In this document: positions 37,954-50,900 of the stretch, in pieces
How the letters are laid out: every line of letters starts with the position of its first letter
Numbering within the stretch: position 1 is the first letter of the stretch
Assembly (NCBI GenBank): GCA_013396525.1
Contig: VWYX01000085.1
Span: forward strand, 464,432 to 528,431
DNA length: 64,000 bases
Origin: Chaetorhynchus papuensis
Taxonomy: Eukaryota > Chordata > Aves > Passeriformes > Rhipiduridae
Reading direction: 5' to 3'
Position numbers and translations under genes: made by a program
The notes under the pieces: generated by a model
Databases searched by the model: none
Told to the model about the DNA's origin: nothing
The model's input: only the letters and a program-made list of their open reading frames with translations

Positions 37954-40659
37954 TACAATCCTTCAATGTATTCTCCTGCTCTTTCTCCATCTATGCTTAA
38001 TGGCACCATCAAATAAGAGATTTTCAAATAAAACTCTCCCAGGCTTTGGCTGCTAAATGTTGTATCACGATCAGCACATTATTTAAATGTAATTATCTAT
38101 ATTCAGCTTTCACAAGGGAACAAAAAAAAAAAAAAAGAAAAAGGGAATTTGTCATTTAATAGCATGTCTGATTTAGAGAAGGTGTATAATTATGCTTTTA
38201 AAATAAATTTTGGTTCCAAATCTAGCCTTAACTTAGAGACAGGGCTACAGGGCTCTTTCCAGTGAGGATATAGATCTATTCCACAGCAACCTGTACCCAG
38301 ATTTCCACCTTATGCATGGTCTTCTATGTTGAAAGCAAAACCAGAGGAATAATTTAACAAAAGCATTTTTCTTCCACAGAGATTGTATCTATTGTGTTAT
38401 ACCATAGTGTGCTGTTACACAGACACAGATGGACAAGAAAACAGCATTAACTCTTGAAAGCCAATTAAAGAAAATATTAGTAACAATGCAAGATACCAAG
38501 CTGGGCAGTATTTTAATCTGCACTTTGAAAATCCCTCATGTAGTTTTTTCTGTCTGGTGTTTCTGAAGTGACCAGCTCCATAAAATAGTAATGCAGAACA
38601 GGTCACTTACCTTTGACAATTAGCATACTTTTAGGGCACACATTCTACATGTAGCAACCCCAGTACTACTAAGATCTTAAAAGAAAGCAGTGGGCAATTC
38701 AACTGCTTAAACAAGGAAACAGAACAAAGAAAATTACCACCTGAGATTTTCTTCAAAAAAAAAAACTAAGCTTGTTTAAAAAAAAAAAACTAAGCTTGCA
38801 TTTAAAAAGCACTATGAAGTTAGATATCCTTCAGCTCACAACCTATACAAAAAAATCATTCACAAAGACAGTTAATAGGTTTTCCTTCTATGTTATCTAA
38901 GTTGCAGTTTTCCTAAAGAGATCTACAAAACTAAAAGCCAAATAATTAAAATTCTTACCATGTCCTTGCTCAGGCAAATTTCATTATGCCCATGACCATA
39001 ACAATTTGGTCTCATCCACCTCTTAATTTGCATTCACAAATTTAGGTTTAGCTTCCGTGTTCCATAAAACTGGGCCGTGAAATAACAGCAGCAAATTAAA
39101 AAAAAAAGCAAACATAACCAATGAAGCAACCAAGCAAAGACCTTGGTTCTTTGGAAAGATACAGTGCAGATGATTATTGATGGTATGGGGAGTAATTAAA
39201 AAATAACAATAAATGTTTTGATATTTTGAAATTAACATCCTATGGAAGAATTTAATAACAATATTTAAATATCCACATGGGGACACTATGTTAGGGAGCA
39301 GAAGAGGGTGACCTGGAATCTACCATCACTGTTCACTGCCTAGCCTAAAGAGAATACCGATGGCGAACAACACGTGTTTGTGAGAAAAGGCACCCAGTGC
39401 CGTGTGACTTTTTACTTGCAGTCTGTAAATGAACCTCTTGGTTTGTGAAGGGAAGGAGTGAGTTACAGCACTACTTGTCAGGATGCCATACTCTCTAGGA
39501 ACAGTTAAATCCACTGCAAGCACCTCATAATCACAGAGATAGAGAAGGGCCTCCAACCACATGAGAGCATTTTAGCTCCTCATCTGACACACACCTGCTG
39601 AGCATCCTCACGTCTATCTGAGATGTAGGGAGGTCGATGTTTTAAGGTTCTGGGAGGATGAGGCCAGGTATGCAGCACCTTCGAATGGTGTGGTGCTTCA
39701 AGGAGCACAGGTGTAACACTATAACAAATAAAAAACTGAACAAATACAGTGTTTGTTCAAAAGGACTGGTTTCAGCCTTTGAAGAAAGACTGTTAATTGG
39801 GGTCTTTATATGGCAATCCAGAAGCACCCGTAGAACAGCGAGATGGAATAAGCCCATGAAGACTGTGACACAAAAGCCACCCCACAACAACAAAATTGGG
39901 CTATTCCTCAGCTGCTGGGTTACTGGAAAAGACCAGTCTATTGAGAATTCCTGACTGGCAGCTTGGAAATGCTCTGTGCAGAAAAGACAAGACTTGCTGC
40001 AGAAACGTGAAGCTGGTGTCTGCTTAGCATCAGGATGTTTAGTAGAGGGGATGGGGATTAGGGGGGAGGGAAATTTGTGTGGGCTTCGCTCATGAAGCTC
40101 TGTATCTTCCTAACCTTGCCTTTAATTCAGGATTCATGCTATAATCAAGTTTATTCTCTCAGACACTTCTGTCAGTAGTGCCAGCATTCACAGGCAATGA
40201 TTTAAAGGTACTGATCAACACAGGTCTCATTAGCTGAGACTCTGTGCCTTAGAGAACTTGATATAAGCACTGTAGTGACTGTTTTTGTAACATTTAGTCA
40301 TTGCTACATACAACAGCCCATATATGGCTTCAAGGGGAAAAAACCCCGAAACACTGAACAGTCATGATCAGTAACCTGCAAATATTTTGGGCCAAACTGC
40401 TGTGAGCCAGTTTTCCTTACAGACAACTTTCCACTAAAAAAAATAATACAGGGTTAACAAACTTTTAACTGAAGGTCTGATAGCAAAATAGTTCTGTGAA
40501 TTACCTGCAGGCCAGTGTGAGCCTTCCAAACTATCAGTGATACATAGGCCATAATGTGGAAGCCATTCAGATAAAGAGTTTTCTATGAAACGGATTTCCA
40601 GTTTTTGGCAGAAGTTTAATGCTATGGAAGGGGCTAAGAATGAGATCTATTAGACCATG
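37954..40659. other. Non-coding sequence with small A-rich duplications
   Basis: Contains an A run (about 38119-38135) and a short tandem of an A run plus CTAAGCTTG (about 38754-38799). No exon or large element is recognised. Confidence 0.5.
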
Positions 40660-41045
40660 AGAACTACCTTTGTTCAGCCTTGAGAAAAGGTTTTAGGGGA
40701 GACCCTTATCACCATCTTTCAGTATCTAAAGGGTGGCTAGAATAAAAATGGAGACTCCCTTTTTACAAGGAGTCACATGGAAAAGACGAGAGGTGATGGT
40801 TACAAGTTACTACTGGAGAGATGCAAGTTGGACACAAGAGGAACATTATTCACAATTAGAACACTCATCCACTGGAATAATCTCTCCAGGCAAGTGGTGG
40901 ATTCCGCAGTATTGGACACTTACAAGATTAAGCTGAACAGGGTGCTGGACCATCCTGTCTAGAGATGCTTTTACCAAGAGAGGTTAGACTAGATGATCCT
41001 TGAGGTCCCCTTCTAACCTGGTATCTTATGATTCCATGAATCCCG
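40660..41045 (+). mobile_element. Old CR1-like LINE fragment, plus strand
   Basis: A degraded CR1 3' part: 'ttgttcagccttgagaaaaggttttaggggagacccttatcacc' at about 40670-40713, 'aggaacattattcacaattagaacactcatccactggaataat', 'aggttagactagatgatccttgaggtcccc' (about 40981-41010) and the terminal 'atgattccatgaat' (about 41027-41041). The divergence from the copy at 36208-36972 marks it as an older subfamily. The left limit is approximate. Confidence 0.85.
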
Positions 41046-41218
41046 CTCTAGATGACCTGAAAGGATTCTGGTCCATTGAATTTTCTAATTCAGCATCCAT
41101 AAAATGCTTATCCATGTAAGATCTATTTCGCCACTATCTTTTGTTTATTTACATTGCAGTTATCCATCTTGCTAGATAGTGCTTTACTAGTACTAAGGCT
41201 TTTGAAGTAAAAACAAAA

Positions 41219-41280
41219 CCCCCCCAAAAAACCCTCAAAAAAATCCCCCCACCCCCCCCCCCCCAAAAAAAAAAAGAAAA
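41219..41280. repeat. C-run/A-run low-complexity tract
   Basis: C7, A6, CCC, A7, C6, A, C13, then an A run. On the minus strand this gives G13, G6, GGG and G7 runs separated by short loops, which fits a G-quadruplex pattern on the PKIA-sense strand. Confidence 0.9.
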
Positions 41281-42943
41281 AAAGTCTTCATTCTCATCAA
41301 AAGGAAAAAGCAACCAAAAAATCCAACAAACAAACAAGAAGTGGTACAAAGACCATATGCAGTACATTGTGGTACTGCACTTTTCCATTTAGGACCCAGC
41401 TGTGTTTTCCAAAAAATAGCTCCATGGCGCAAGGCAGCCTCCATTTCTTTATAAGAATACTCAACTGAAGTATAGCTCTGAATGGCTAAACATTCCTAAG
41501 TAATTCATTAGAGTTGTTGCAATTCCTAACAGCAAACCATGAAACCAACATGAAGAAGCCAAGAAATGTAGCCCATGTCTTCTATATTAATGTATGCCCA
41601 GTCTGACAAAATACACAGCTTTGTTATGCAAAAGGTAAGAGCTTGCTCTTCATTGTTTTAAAGTATCAGTAAAGGTAATGGTTAGCAAGAAGGTATTAGC
41701 TAGCACTGCCAGGACTTATCTATGCATGTGTTGGGCTAGGGGAATATGATGGCATTATAAAAACACAATATGGATGTTTCAGATTTCAGGTGGGGAGGTA
41801 CCATCCAGAAAGGGTAATTTGTCTGCAGAACAAGATCAGAGAGGAAGAAAAAAGCATATGGAGACAGGGAGGAAGCAGCAATTGCCTTAGATAATTCAAG
41901 AGTTCAGTTAGAGAAACCAATTTACAACCCAAAAGGAAGACAGTGGTGGACTCTCCAGCTGCTCTACCAAAAAGCTCCCAGTGGGCTAACCTGACTTCAC
42001 ACAGGGCCACTGATTTGAATGCAGGACTTGGCTCCTCCACTGCAAATGGGTTGCTCCCATTCCCAAGTTAACTGAAGTTTGCATTTTGTGATGTTCCGCA
42101 TTCTGTCAATTTGACTGATATGTTTACAGCATCTACAACAGCCGCTTGTAGGTAACAAAAGCCTTTGAAAGGGAAAGTATGCAGTTAGAACTGCAAAAAG
42201 AAAGTGTCTGGATAACAGTATCATGACAGCATTTATAACTTAGCATTTACAACAGGAGGATTTATAACAGGAAATGCACCAGCATTTTCATAATGTTTCT
42301 TACTGACCTATTTGCTAGGATTCTTCAGTGTTTCAGTACAATTATGTAGTCTGGCTATCAAATATTCAAGACACCTAAAAGCACCACAGTTTAGTTGTCC
42401 TTAAATTCTTCCTTATTATTAAAACAAACAACTGTCCCCCCTCCAAGGCACTTTCCTCAAATCTTTAGGACAATGTAAGCTACTGAATAGAAGCAACATT
42501 TGTTGTATTACATATCTTTTGAGCAGTTTCTGTGAAGTAGCTCAATCGTTTGCATGTGATTACCTTTTAAAATCATGCAGTCATGACTCATCATGAAAGT
42601 ATGTGTTGCAGCATCCAGAACAGAAGAGCCTGAACTTATTACTGTTTCTTCTTGGACAGTGGCAAACACTGTACTGAAAGGAAAGGATTTGCCTTTTTTT
42701 GATAGCAGGATCAACCACTACCGTGTATTTCTACATATTAAATATTGGTTCCTGTTTGCTTTTAATAAAATCAATTACCTCTCACAAAAATAAAAATGCT
42801 ACAGTATAATATGCTTCTGTTAAGATCTCACATTTCATGTGCAAGCTTGGAGTTTCCAAAAATACTAACAATGACATCACATTTTTCAGTATTTGCAGAG
42901 ATAAATACCACTGGGCTAGCCTGAAGACCTGTGAACATGAGAC
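41281..42943. other. Non-coding sequence, nothing recognised
   Basis: Presumed PKIA intron; no exon, RNA gene or element is recognised. Confidence 0.5.
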
Positions 42944-43148
42944 ATTTAAAGTATATTTTCAGTGCCTGTCACAGAAAAAAAAAGGATGGAAAAGGCAATT
43001 TTTAAAACACTGATTAATGTATTGTGGCACAAAGACGTTCACATTCCTGGTTTATCTGGTCGGCTTTTTGGTTTGTTAATAACAAATTGCCTTTTCCATC
43101 CCTTTTTTTTTTTTTCTGTGGCAGGCATTTAAAACCTACTTTACATTT
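42944..43148. repeat. Inverted repeat (foldback), arms about 60 bp
   Basis: Arm 1 (42944-43001) and arm 2 (43084-43148) are inverted copies around an 82-bp loop. The inner 18 bp (GGATGGAAAAGGCAATTT and its complement) are identical. An A9/T13 run, then CTGTCACAG/CTGCCACAG, and an outer part with about six mismatches complete the arms. A transcript of either strand could fold into a long hairpin. No target duplication or transposon terminus is evident. Confidence 0.85.
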
Positions 43149-46100
43149 GAATTAGTTTTCTCAGCCATCAGACATTCTGCCTTTTAATTACTATCTAGAA
43201 GCTACAAAAAACCTCACACAATTTGGCTAACAGCATTTCAGGTTTTTTAACTTAAAAGCAGTTCAATTTATTATAACTCACAAAATAGATCCACATTTTA
43301 TACTGTGTATCATTTCACTTTGGTTTCTCCTATTCTCAGCCTTACATTTTTCAAGGTTTCCATCATTTTTGCATTCTGTTCCCATGTGTACACTGACTAC
43401 TTTAGAGACTAAGGACTGCCTGGCTCCGTTGCTATGCAACAGCATAGCCTACTTAGGGCTTCCTGAAATAATTGTCTCAAATGTGCTTTTTTTAGACTTG
43501 TTTCCAGCAGGAATACTTTACAGATTCTTTATGAGGGACCACTGATATTACCACAATGTTAGATAGTGATCACCTGGGAAGTATTGGTAGCTACCTAATT
43601 TTAAAAAATACAATGTTACTGCTTGCAAAATTCCGGACATACCTGCTGCATTTTCACAGGGAGGTAAATATCACAAATATTCCTATATTTTTGCCAGATG
43701 TTATTCCTGTGTATGAGAGCCATATATTTATCAGAGGAAAAAAAATAGTCTTAACTATTGTTTGTTTCACTCTATTTCATTCAAGGGAAAAGAAAAGTTC
43801 TCTATTTAGAGTATGTCACCACTCAGGAAAAATGAACCCTCTTTATATAAAGTCTATTATAAATTTAATCATCTTGACAGAATGAACACATATGCAAATA
43901 TTCTTTATTGCCATTCATTATCAAATAAGTTGATTTTAGAATTTTTTAGGACAAGGTTCCAAATTTTTAAAATCACGCTACAGATACCGATAACTGGATC
44001 TGTATTTGCTTTCTGAGGTATCTTCAAGCAGCCCCTGAGAAACTGTCCTGTGAAACCTTCAATCTTTCCAGCCTTCAACAGCATTTTTCTTGTTACAACC
44101 TTCCTAGTGCTGCTGCTTCAAGAGTGGAACAATATGTTTTGTTTTCTTATAGCTGGCGGCATTGGGAATCTTAAGCTAATTAATCTCTGTAAAAATACAT
44201 ACAGCAATATAAACACAAGTGTCTTAATCAAGCATTGATTAATTCCAGAAGGCCAAATGCCCTACAATGCACCAAGCTGAAGGATCAAAGGAAGGAGGTC
44301 TAACAGTACAGAATATTTTAATGAAAGGAAATATTTTACCTCTTATTGTTTTCTCTCTCGTTCACCTTAGCATGTTCAGCAGCAGTTGCATCTACAAAGA
44401 GCAGTGTGTCAGTCCAGAGTTGAGGTAAAGAGAAGGATGTTTGTCAGAGCCAGAGAAAATAAGAGCAAGGTATAAATTAAGGTCCCTGCAGAGGCAAGTC
44501 CACCTGCAGTCTTTTAAAGGAAGAGGGGGAAGAGAGCAGCAATTTCATACTGTTTGCAAGCCTTAAAGATGACTTTTTCTTAAATGGAGTGGACTGTGCT
44601 AGGCTTCTCAAAACCAAATGCAGGAGGTGGCTTAAAGGGGTAATTTTCCACATTCATATGCATAACCACATACATGCATAATAGCCAAGCTATCCAAGAA
44701 TATGATTCAGCAAGGTTTAGTGAGTGGGACTCTCCCAGAGTGATGTACTTCAAGTCTCTGTTCTTTAAAATCACATAAGTAGTACAGCTAAGATGCAAAT
44801 CAGTAACAATATTGTTTTGAAAGCACAAAGATGAAGTTGTGAAGAGCAGTAACACTTGGAAGGATCAATAACCAGTTTGCAACCTCAAAAATGACACCAA
44901 ATCAGGTGGAAGAGAAGAAAGCATTAATAAAGAACTCTTTATAATGGTGCAATCTGTTATTATGCGCAGTTTGTATTTTATAGTTTGCAGTACATTTATG
45001 GGCATTTGGCAGACAGGCCAAATAATTTCTAAGCAAGCCAGAAGAAATCCCTTACATTTGCCACAATATGCTTGAAGATGGGAACCTTATCAACCTCTTT
45101 TGCATGTCCACATTTAAAAAATAATCTAATTAAGCAGAGGAAAAAAGCAAAACAAACAACAACTCTCTTGATAAATAATCCTTTGTCACCTAGGAACACT
45201 TTGTACACTTTGTATTGAAAATTATAGGGTACTTTCCTGACAAGTTTCCATGTGCTGGAACTAGATGGAAACTAAAAAAAAAAAAATACCAAAACAAAAC
45301 CAAAAAAAAAGGCTTGCATATACTAATATTTAATTAGCAATTGTGCTGCATTACACAATCTGTCCATGATACTCAGATTTAAGATGCATTTCTACATGCA
45401 AACCCAGGTATCCTGACAAACACAATACCCAACCACAACTGAGGAACATATAAGTTCTGCAAACCACAGCTACTTAAAATCACTCTTAGTAACAGCTTTG
45501 AATCTGATGGTCAAATATTTCTCTTTGCCCCAATTTCAAGTGAAATTAAAGCTCAAATATTCAACTCATATTCCTCTAATGTCCCAATTCTTCATCTACG
45601 AAAAGAAACTGCCAAATGGAGGTAACATTTTGGGCAATTTACAAGCCAGCGATGGAAGCATGTAAATGAAATAGAATTTTCTGGACTCTCACAAAACTCA
45701 TTGATTTCAGCCAACCCTAACAAATTGCTCAATCACTTTAAAAGATGGCCTATTAAAAACCACACACAGTAGCCATTTTATATTCATGCCAAGAAAAGTT
45801 ATCCAAACAAACACATATTTCCTGCAGCTCAGGTTCTTAATTCTACCTTGCAACTCTCCCTTCCACAGAAGTTGCTGAGCACTAAGAAATGCTGGAAAAG
45901 CCTAAGGAGAATCTGAACATACAGTTCTTGCCATATGAATAAACTCAATAAAATACAATAACGTGTAAGCCATGTTTTCTGGATATGAGCATAAACACAC
46001 AGGAGAACTTACAGAAACCCTGACAAAATTCCTGAGAGGAATTCATGTTGTCAGACTACACAAATCCGTCTGTATCTCAATAGCTTACCCGAGCTTTGAG

Positions 46101-47203
46101 GCCGTGCAAATCACAGATCCCCTCCTTTTTACTACCTGCTGGTGGATAATGAAAGGAAGTACCAGCTGTCTGCTTACACTAAGAATGCATATGTGGGCAG
46201 AATATTTCTTAAGACTTCCACTTCTTAAATCCTGGCACAGGGAAAAACCTCTCAAGAGTAAGAATCACCCACAGATGTGAGTTCCTAGATACCATATTCC
46301 CCATAAAAGGCAAGCTGCAGGTACAAATTCAGACGAAGAAGGTAAAAATATAGTAAAATGTTGTTCAAAATCTGAAGTAACAAAGCCCTTATCTCATAGT
46401 CACTAAGAAATTGCCTTGTTCAAATAAAAGCTAAACTTTAGCAATAAAGACAATAAAATAATTAAGTAATTAGGAGCCACTGAAAAGACATGTGGGCAGA
46501 GCACAGTAAGAAAGTGCATGAAAACAAACCCAAATGGACTCTCAGACTGAGCAAGAAGAAAATCATCTTGAAATGTCTCCTGACAGAGATGAGACTTATT
46601 TTATTTTTATTTATTTAATAGTTGTCATTCGTCCTGGCAAAAATCTTGGGATGCTGACAGCTATCTGTAAGCCTCTATCCCATCCCAAGTACAACTGTCC
46701 ACCTTCATACCTAGAAAAAACATGAAGGACCATAACACCACAGAAAACTGGTAGAAACCAGTAATGTTCCTAAGCAACAGTTTGAGTGTTCAGGGTTAGA
46801 GAACTTTAAATATGACTTTATCTACCCATGTAAATATACGTATGTATACCTGCCGAGGTGGGTATCATTAATTATTCACTCCATCTGCATAACCGCTTTC
46901 ACCTAGACATATTTAGCAGTAGAGTCTGTAAGCTTAGTAGATTCCCTATAAGCTGTAAGAGAACTGCCTTCATCCCAAACCTTTGTCTATTTATTTTTGA
47001 AATAATCAGCTTTAAAGAACCACTTGTCAGTTGACCTTGGCTGATGTTCACTGTGCTCTCTCATTCCCCCTCAACAGGACAAGGGAGATGATGGTAAGAT
47101 GAAAGAGTGAAAGAACCAGTGGGTTGAGATAAAAACAGGGAGACATTGTAGTAATTATCAGCACTAGCAAAACAGATTCGACTTGGGGAAAACTAACTTA
47201 CTG
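43149..47203. other. Non-coding sequence, nothing recognised
   Basis: Presumed PKIA intron. Short A/C-rich runs occur near 45273-45310. Open frames up to about 109 codons lack recognisable content. Confidence 0.5.
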
Positions 47204-47960
47204 CCAGTTAAAATAGGTTTGGATAGTGAGAAACAAAGACAAATTAAAACAACACCTTTCCTCCACAACAGTCTCCTACTCTCCCTCACCCTGCCTTTGC
47301 CCAGGCTCAGCTTTACTTCTTTAGTTTCTGACTGCTCTACCCCCTCCCCATCACCCAGCAGCCCACGGGGATGGGGAATGGGAATATGCAGTCACATCAC
47401 TCCATAACAGTTCTTCTCTGCTGCTCCTTCCTCCTCATTACCACTTTTTTCCTCCTCCAGCGCTGGTCCTTCTCATGGGCTGTTCCCATAGTGTGGGCTG
47501 GAGTTCCTTCAGGAAACACCAGTGGCACACACTGGCAGGAAAATACCTACTCCTATGCCTATTTGAATCACTGTGGTCTCCTCCACGGGCTGCAGTGGAA
47601 TCTCTGCTCCAGTGCCTGGAGCAACACCTCCACTTCTTCCTTTTCCTTCAGCCTTAGTGTTCCCTGCGCTGTCTCACTATCTTTGTTTATTTCTCCTCTA
47701 CCTGTGTGTTTTGGTTTTTTTATTCTCTCGCTTAAATATTTTCCCAGAGCCTTCCCAGAGAGACCACTGTCCTGGATGAGGGTCTCAGCTGTATCCTGCA
47801 GAAAATCCACGGAGCTGACTTGATCCGTGTCCAGCATGAGGCAGCCCTGGCCTTTCCTCACAGAGGCTGCCCCTAAAGCCACCTCACTGCTGACACCTAC
47901 CCAAGAACCAAATTCAGTGGCTGTAAATGACCATAAATACTTACTGTGCTTTCCAGCATC
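47204..47960. mobile_element. Degraded interspersed repeat, probably ERV-derived
   Basis: A C/T- and G/C-richer island, in contrast to its AT-rich surroundings. It has recurrent 'gggctg', 'ctgctcc' and 'cctggagca' words, with the segments 'gttcttctctgctgctccttcctcctca' (about 47409-47437) and 'ctccacgggctgcagtggaatctctgctcc' (about 47580-47610) that I recognise as a frequent avian interspersed repeat. From memory it belongs to retrovirus-like elements, but I cannot name the family or set exact ends or orientation. The open frames across it (150 codons plus strand, 135 minus) are repeat-derived. Confidence 0.5.
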
Positions 47961-50900
47961 CTCCCTGAACTCCACTAACTACTGAGACTGCCCTCCTGTC
48001 ACTGCACTTGAGACTTAGAAATCACAACCATGTGAGGATCTCAGCCCTGGCATCTCTGAGCTGATAGGAGGCAGCCTCTTTCCAAGCAAAGGCTGTGTGG
48101 ATAAGCACGTTAACACCACGAGAGATAGACAGCAAGGCACTATTCTCTACTCATCAGCTTCTACCGTCACAGACCAAGAAAAACTCAGTGCTCATGATCA
48201 CTGAAGCCATGACTTTTATAGACGCCAAAATCAATGTGTTTTTCCCCAAGACTGTAGCCCTGTTTTACAGGAGAGAGGACAATGAATCTTTTCTGTTATT
48301 TTAAAGAATATTAATACCAGATTAGCGTTGACATTTTCAGGTTTCTGTACCAAGAAAGGTAGAAGAGGAGTATATACCGGCTTTTCAAACTTACAGGCTA
48401 CTTCCAAGAAAGCATTCACTACAGAAACTAAATTACAAGTTTTTTTCAAGATAACACCATATCAATTCAATTGAACTAATGCCTCTTAGAAGAGCCAGAA
48501 GTGCCAAGAATGCAAACACACTGCAAGAGGTAACATGTTTGTTTGTGGGTCTACTCTAAGCATTGGTTAGCTTGTTCATAAAGTAAACATTCCAAAAGAA
48601 CAATAGGTAAAAAGAAAACACTTGCCCATATGCCAAGTTTGGGTAAATAATTAAGAGTATATAGAGACTCATATTCTCAGTTTCAGGTGACGAACATGAG
48701 ATATTACAAAGGACTTTATGCTTCAGAAATTAGTATGAACTAACCTTCGTAAAACTATTTAGGATTAAGTAGTGAAATAAACTAGCAAATGCAAGCCCTC
48801 TTATCACTTCTGAAAATTTGACTTAATGTAACGTTGAAATTTAGGACACCACCCATGATATTTGAAGATAAAATGCAAATTTCAAGACCAAACATTGATG
48901 AAGAAAAACCCCACTTAGACTGCAGCTCAGCCAGACTTTAAAAAACATTACGGGAAGAAATATGGGGGGCAGGAGAGAGAAGGCAAAGACATTTTTTTTC
49001 CTACTCCTAACCAATTAATGCCCACAGTTTCTAACATGGCTATTTACAACTGGATTAAAAGCTTCACTGAACATGTACTCCACAGGTAACCTTTAGGTAA
49101 GTAAATTTTAACTTTTAGTGCAATACATTTGAAATTTGCTATCTCAACCACCAAGAATTATCTTTTTTACCCTTCCCTTTAACAAAAATTTCCATTGCTA
49201 CTACATACCTTATACTTACAGCCTCCTCATGATCCAGCAGAAACACCGCCAGTATTTTCAAACAAATAGCACTGATATTTGCACAACAGATAACATTCCA
49301 CATTTGTTTTCATCAGACTCCAATGAAATCAGAGCCAAGCTAAAAATGGAAAGACGATGTATCTTCAGTTCAGAAAAGCTTTTGAGCGGTCTGAACGAAA
49401 TAAGATTCTGACAAGACACAACTATACCATGCTCAGACTCAAAACCTGTTTTAAATCTTTCTTCACAAAATGCTTCTACTCCCCCTAAGTAGTTTGCTTG
49501 TTAACCCTTTGTCAGGAATATCTTTCAAGCATGATTTTCAGAACCAAGCAATATTTTCTCCCTCTTGTATTTTGCCACTTTTTTTGCTCAACCCCCTACA
49601 AGGGTTATTCAAACATTAGCACTCAAATATTAAAATAAATGAAATTAAAAAAATATGTTATTAATTATGAAATATAAAAGTTTAAACATGAAAAGCACTG
49701 AAAGGAAAAAAAAATCTATCAAGAATCTGGAAGGCTAACTGCAATAAAAAACTATTTCCCCAGAGGTGACCTTTGGAGGAAGACACACAAACTCTGGGCA
49801 CTTCATTCCTGTGTGAAGCACTGATGAATCCACGTCTTGACATGTGTCCCCTCCTTTCCACAGAGCTATTTTTCATGATGCCATTACAGGATTAACACAT
49901 TTGTAACCAGACAGCAGTGATCCACATGTGACAAGATGTTTTTTGGGAATCACTACAAATCTTTCAGCCATTGAAAGATTTTTTTACGCCAAATGAAACA
50001 AACTTATCTGTAAAGTCTAATTTGGGTATTGCCTTAAAATCCACATGTATCACATTACAAAACATGATTATTCTTAGGTTCATTAAAGCTATTTTTCATA
50101 AGTTCTCCTCTTATTTGGCCACCTTCAGGGTGCCATTTAAGGGACTTCAAAAATTAATGGGTTCAACAGAAAGCAAAATCAAACTTAATCAAAATTTCCC
50201 CACCAAAAAAAAAACCTGAAGGATTTTTTTCCTTTTCTTAAAAAAGATACAACTGGACTGCTGAGAACATGTAAACAGATTCTCCAAGTCTGACAATCGA
50301 AAGAGGATTTTTATATGAAGACAAGGATAAATTAAGTGCTAGGCCATCCTCATGATAAAAACAGTAGAACACGAAAAGGCATTCACCATATTTGCTCTAG
50401 GAATATAAGCAGAAAGAAGGGGGGTTGTTTATTGTTAAAAATCAAACCAACCCTCCAGAATGCCATGAAACACAAGCACACCTCTTCCACTTATCACATA
50501 CAAGACCAAACAACTGCTTCTTACCCAATGAAGTTTAGTTGGAACAACTTCAGTTAACTTTCTGGTTAAATGACAACTTCAAGAAAAAATAACCCAGATA
50601 AACTAACAAAACAAACTACCACCTGCAATTCAATTAAATACAGACTATGATTACACTGCCAACACAGGCAAACTAGTTTAGTTTGATTATTAAGCAGGTA
50701 ATCAAAGATTCCACTGAGCTCTAATGTTACTGCATGAAGTTTTAATGAAGCAGCACAGCATTGTGCCTTACAACAGTAACAACCAAGTCTTTTAAAGAAA
50801 AACCATACCAGACTCAGTTAATTTTTGCTTTGTTCAGCTTCATATTGTGTTCTTTTTTTCTGCATTCTTCCTACTAATCTTGGGCAGTCTAAAACAACAA

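Noticed and set aside
37954..38033. AATAAA at about 38027 as the poly(A) signal of the plus-strand LTR
   Set aside because: The LTR ends at 37947, set by the target duplication AAGAGG, so the hexamer lies outside it.
47371..47823. 150-codon plus-strand frame resembling a secreted or membrane protein
   Set aside because: It falls in a frequent interspersed repeat, and its hydrophobic start comes from CT-rich repeat sequence.
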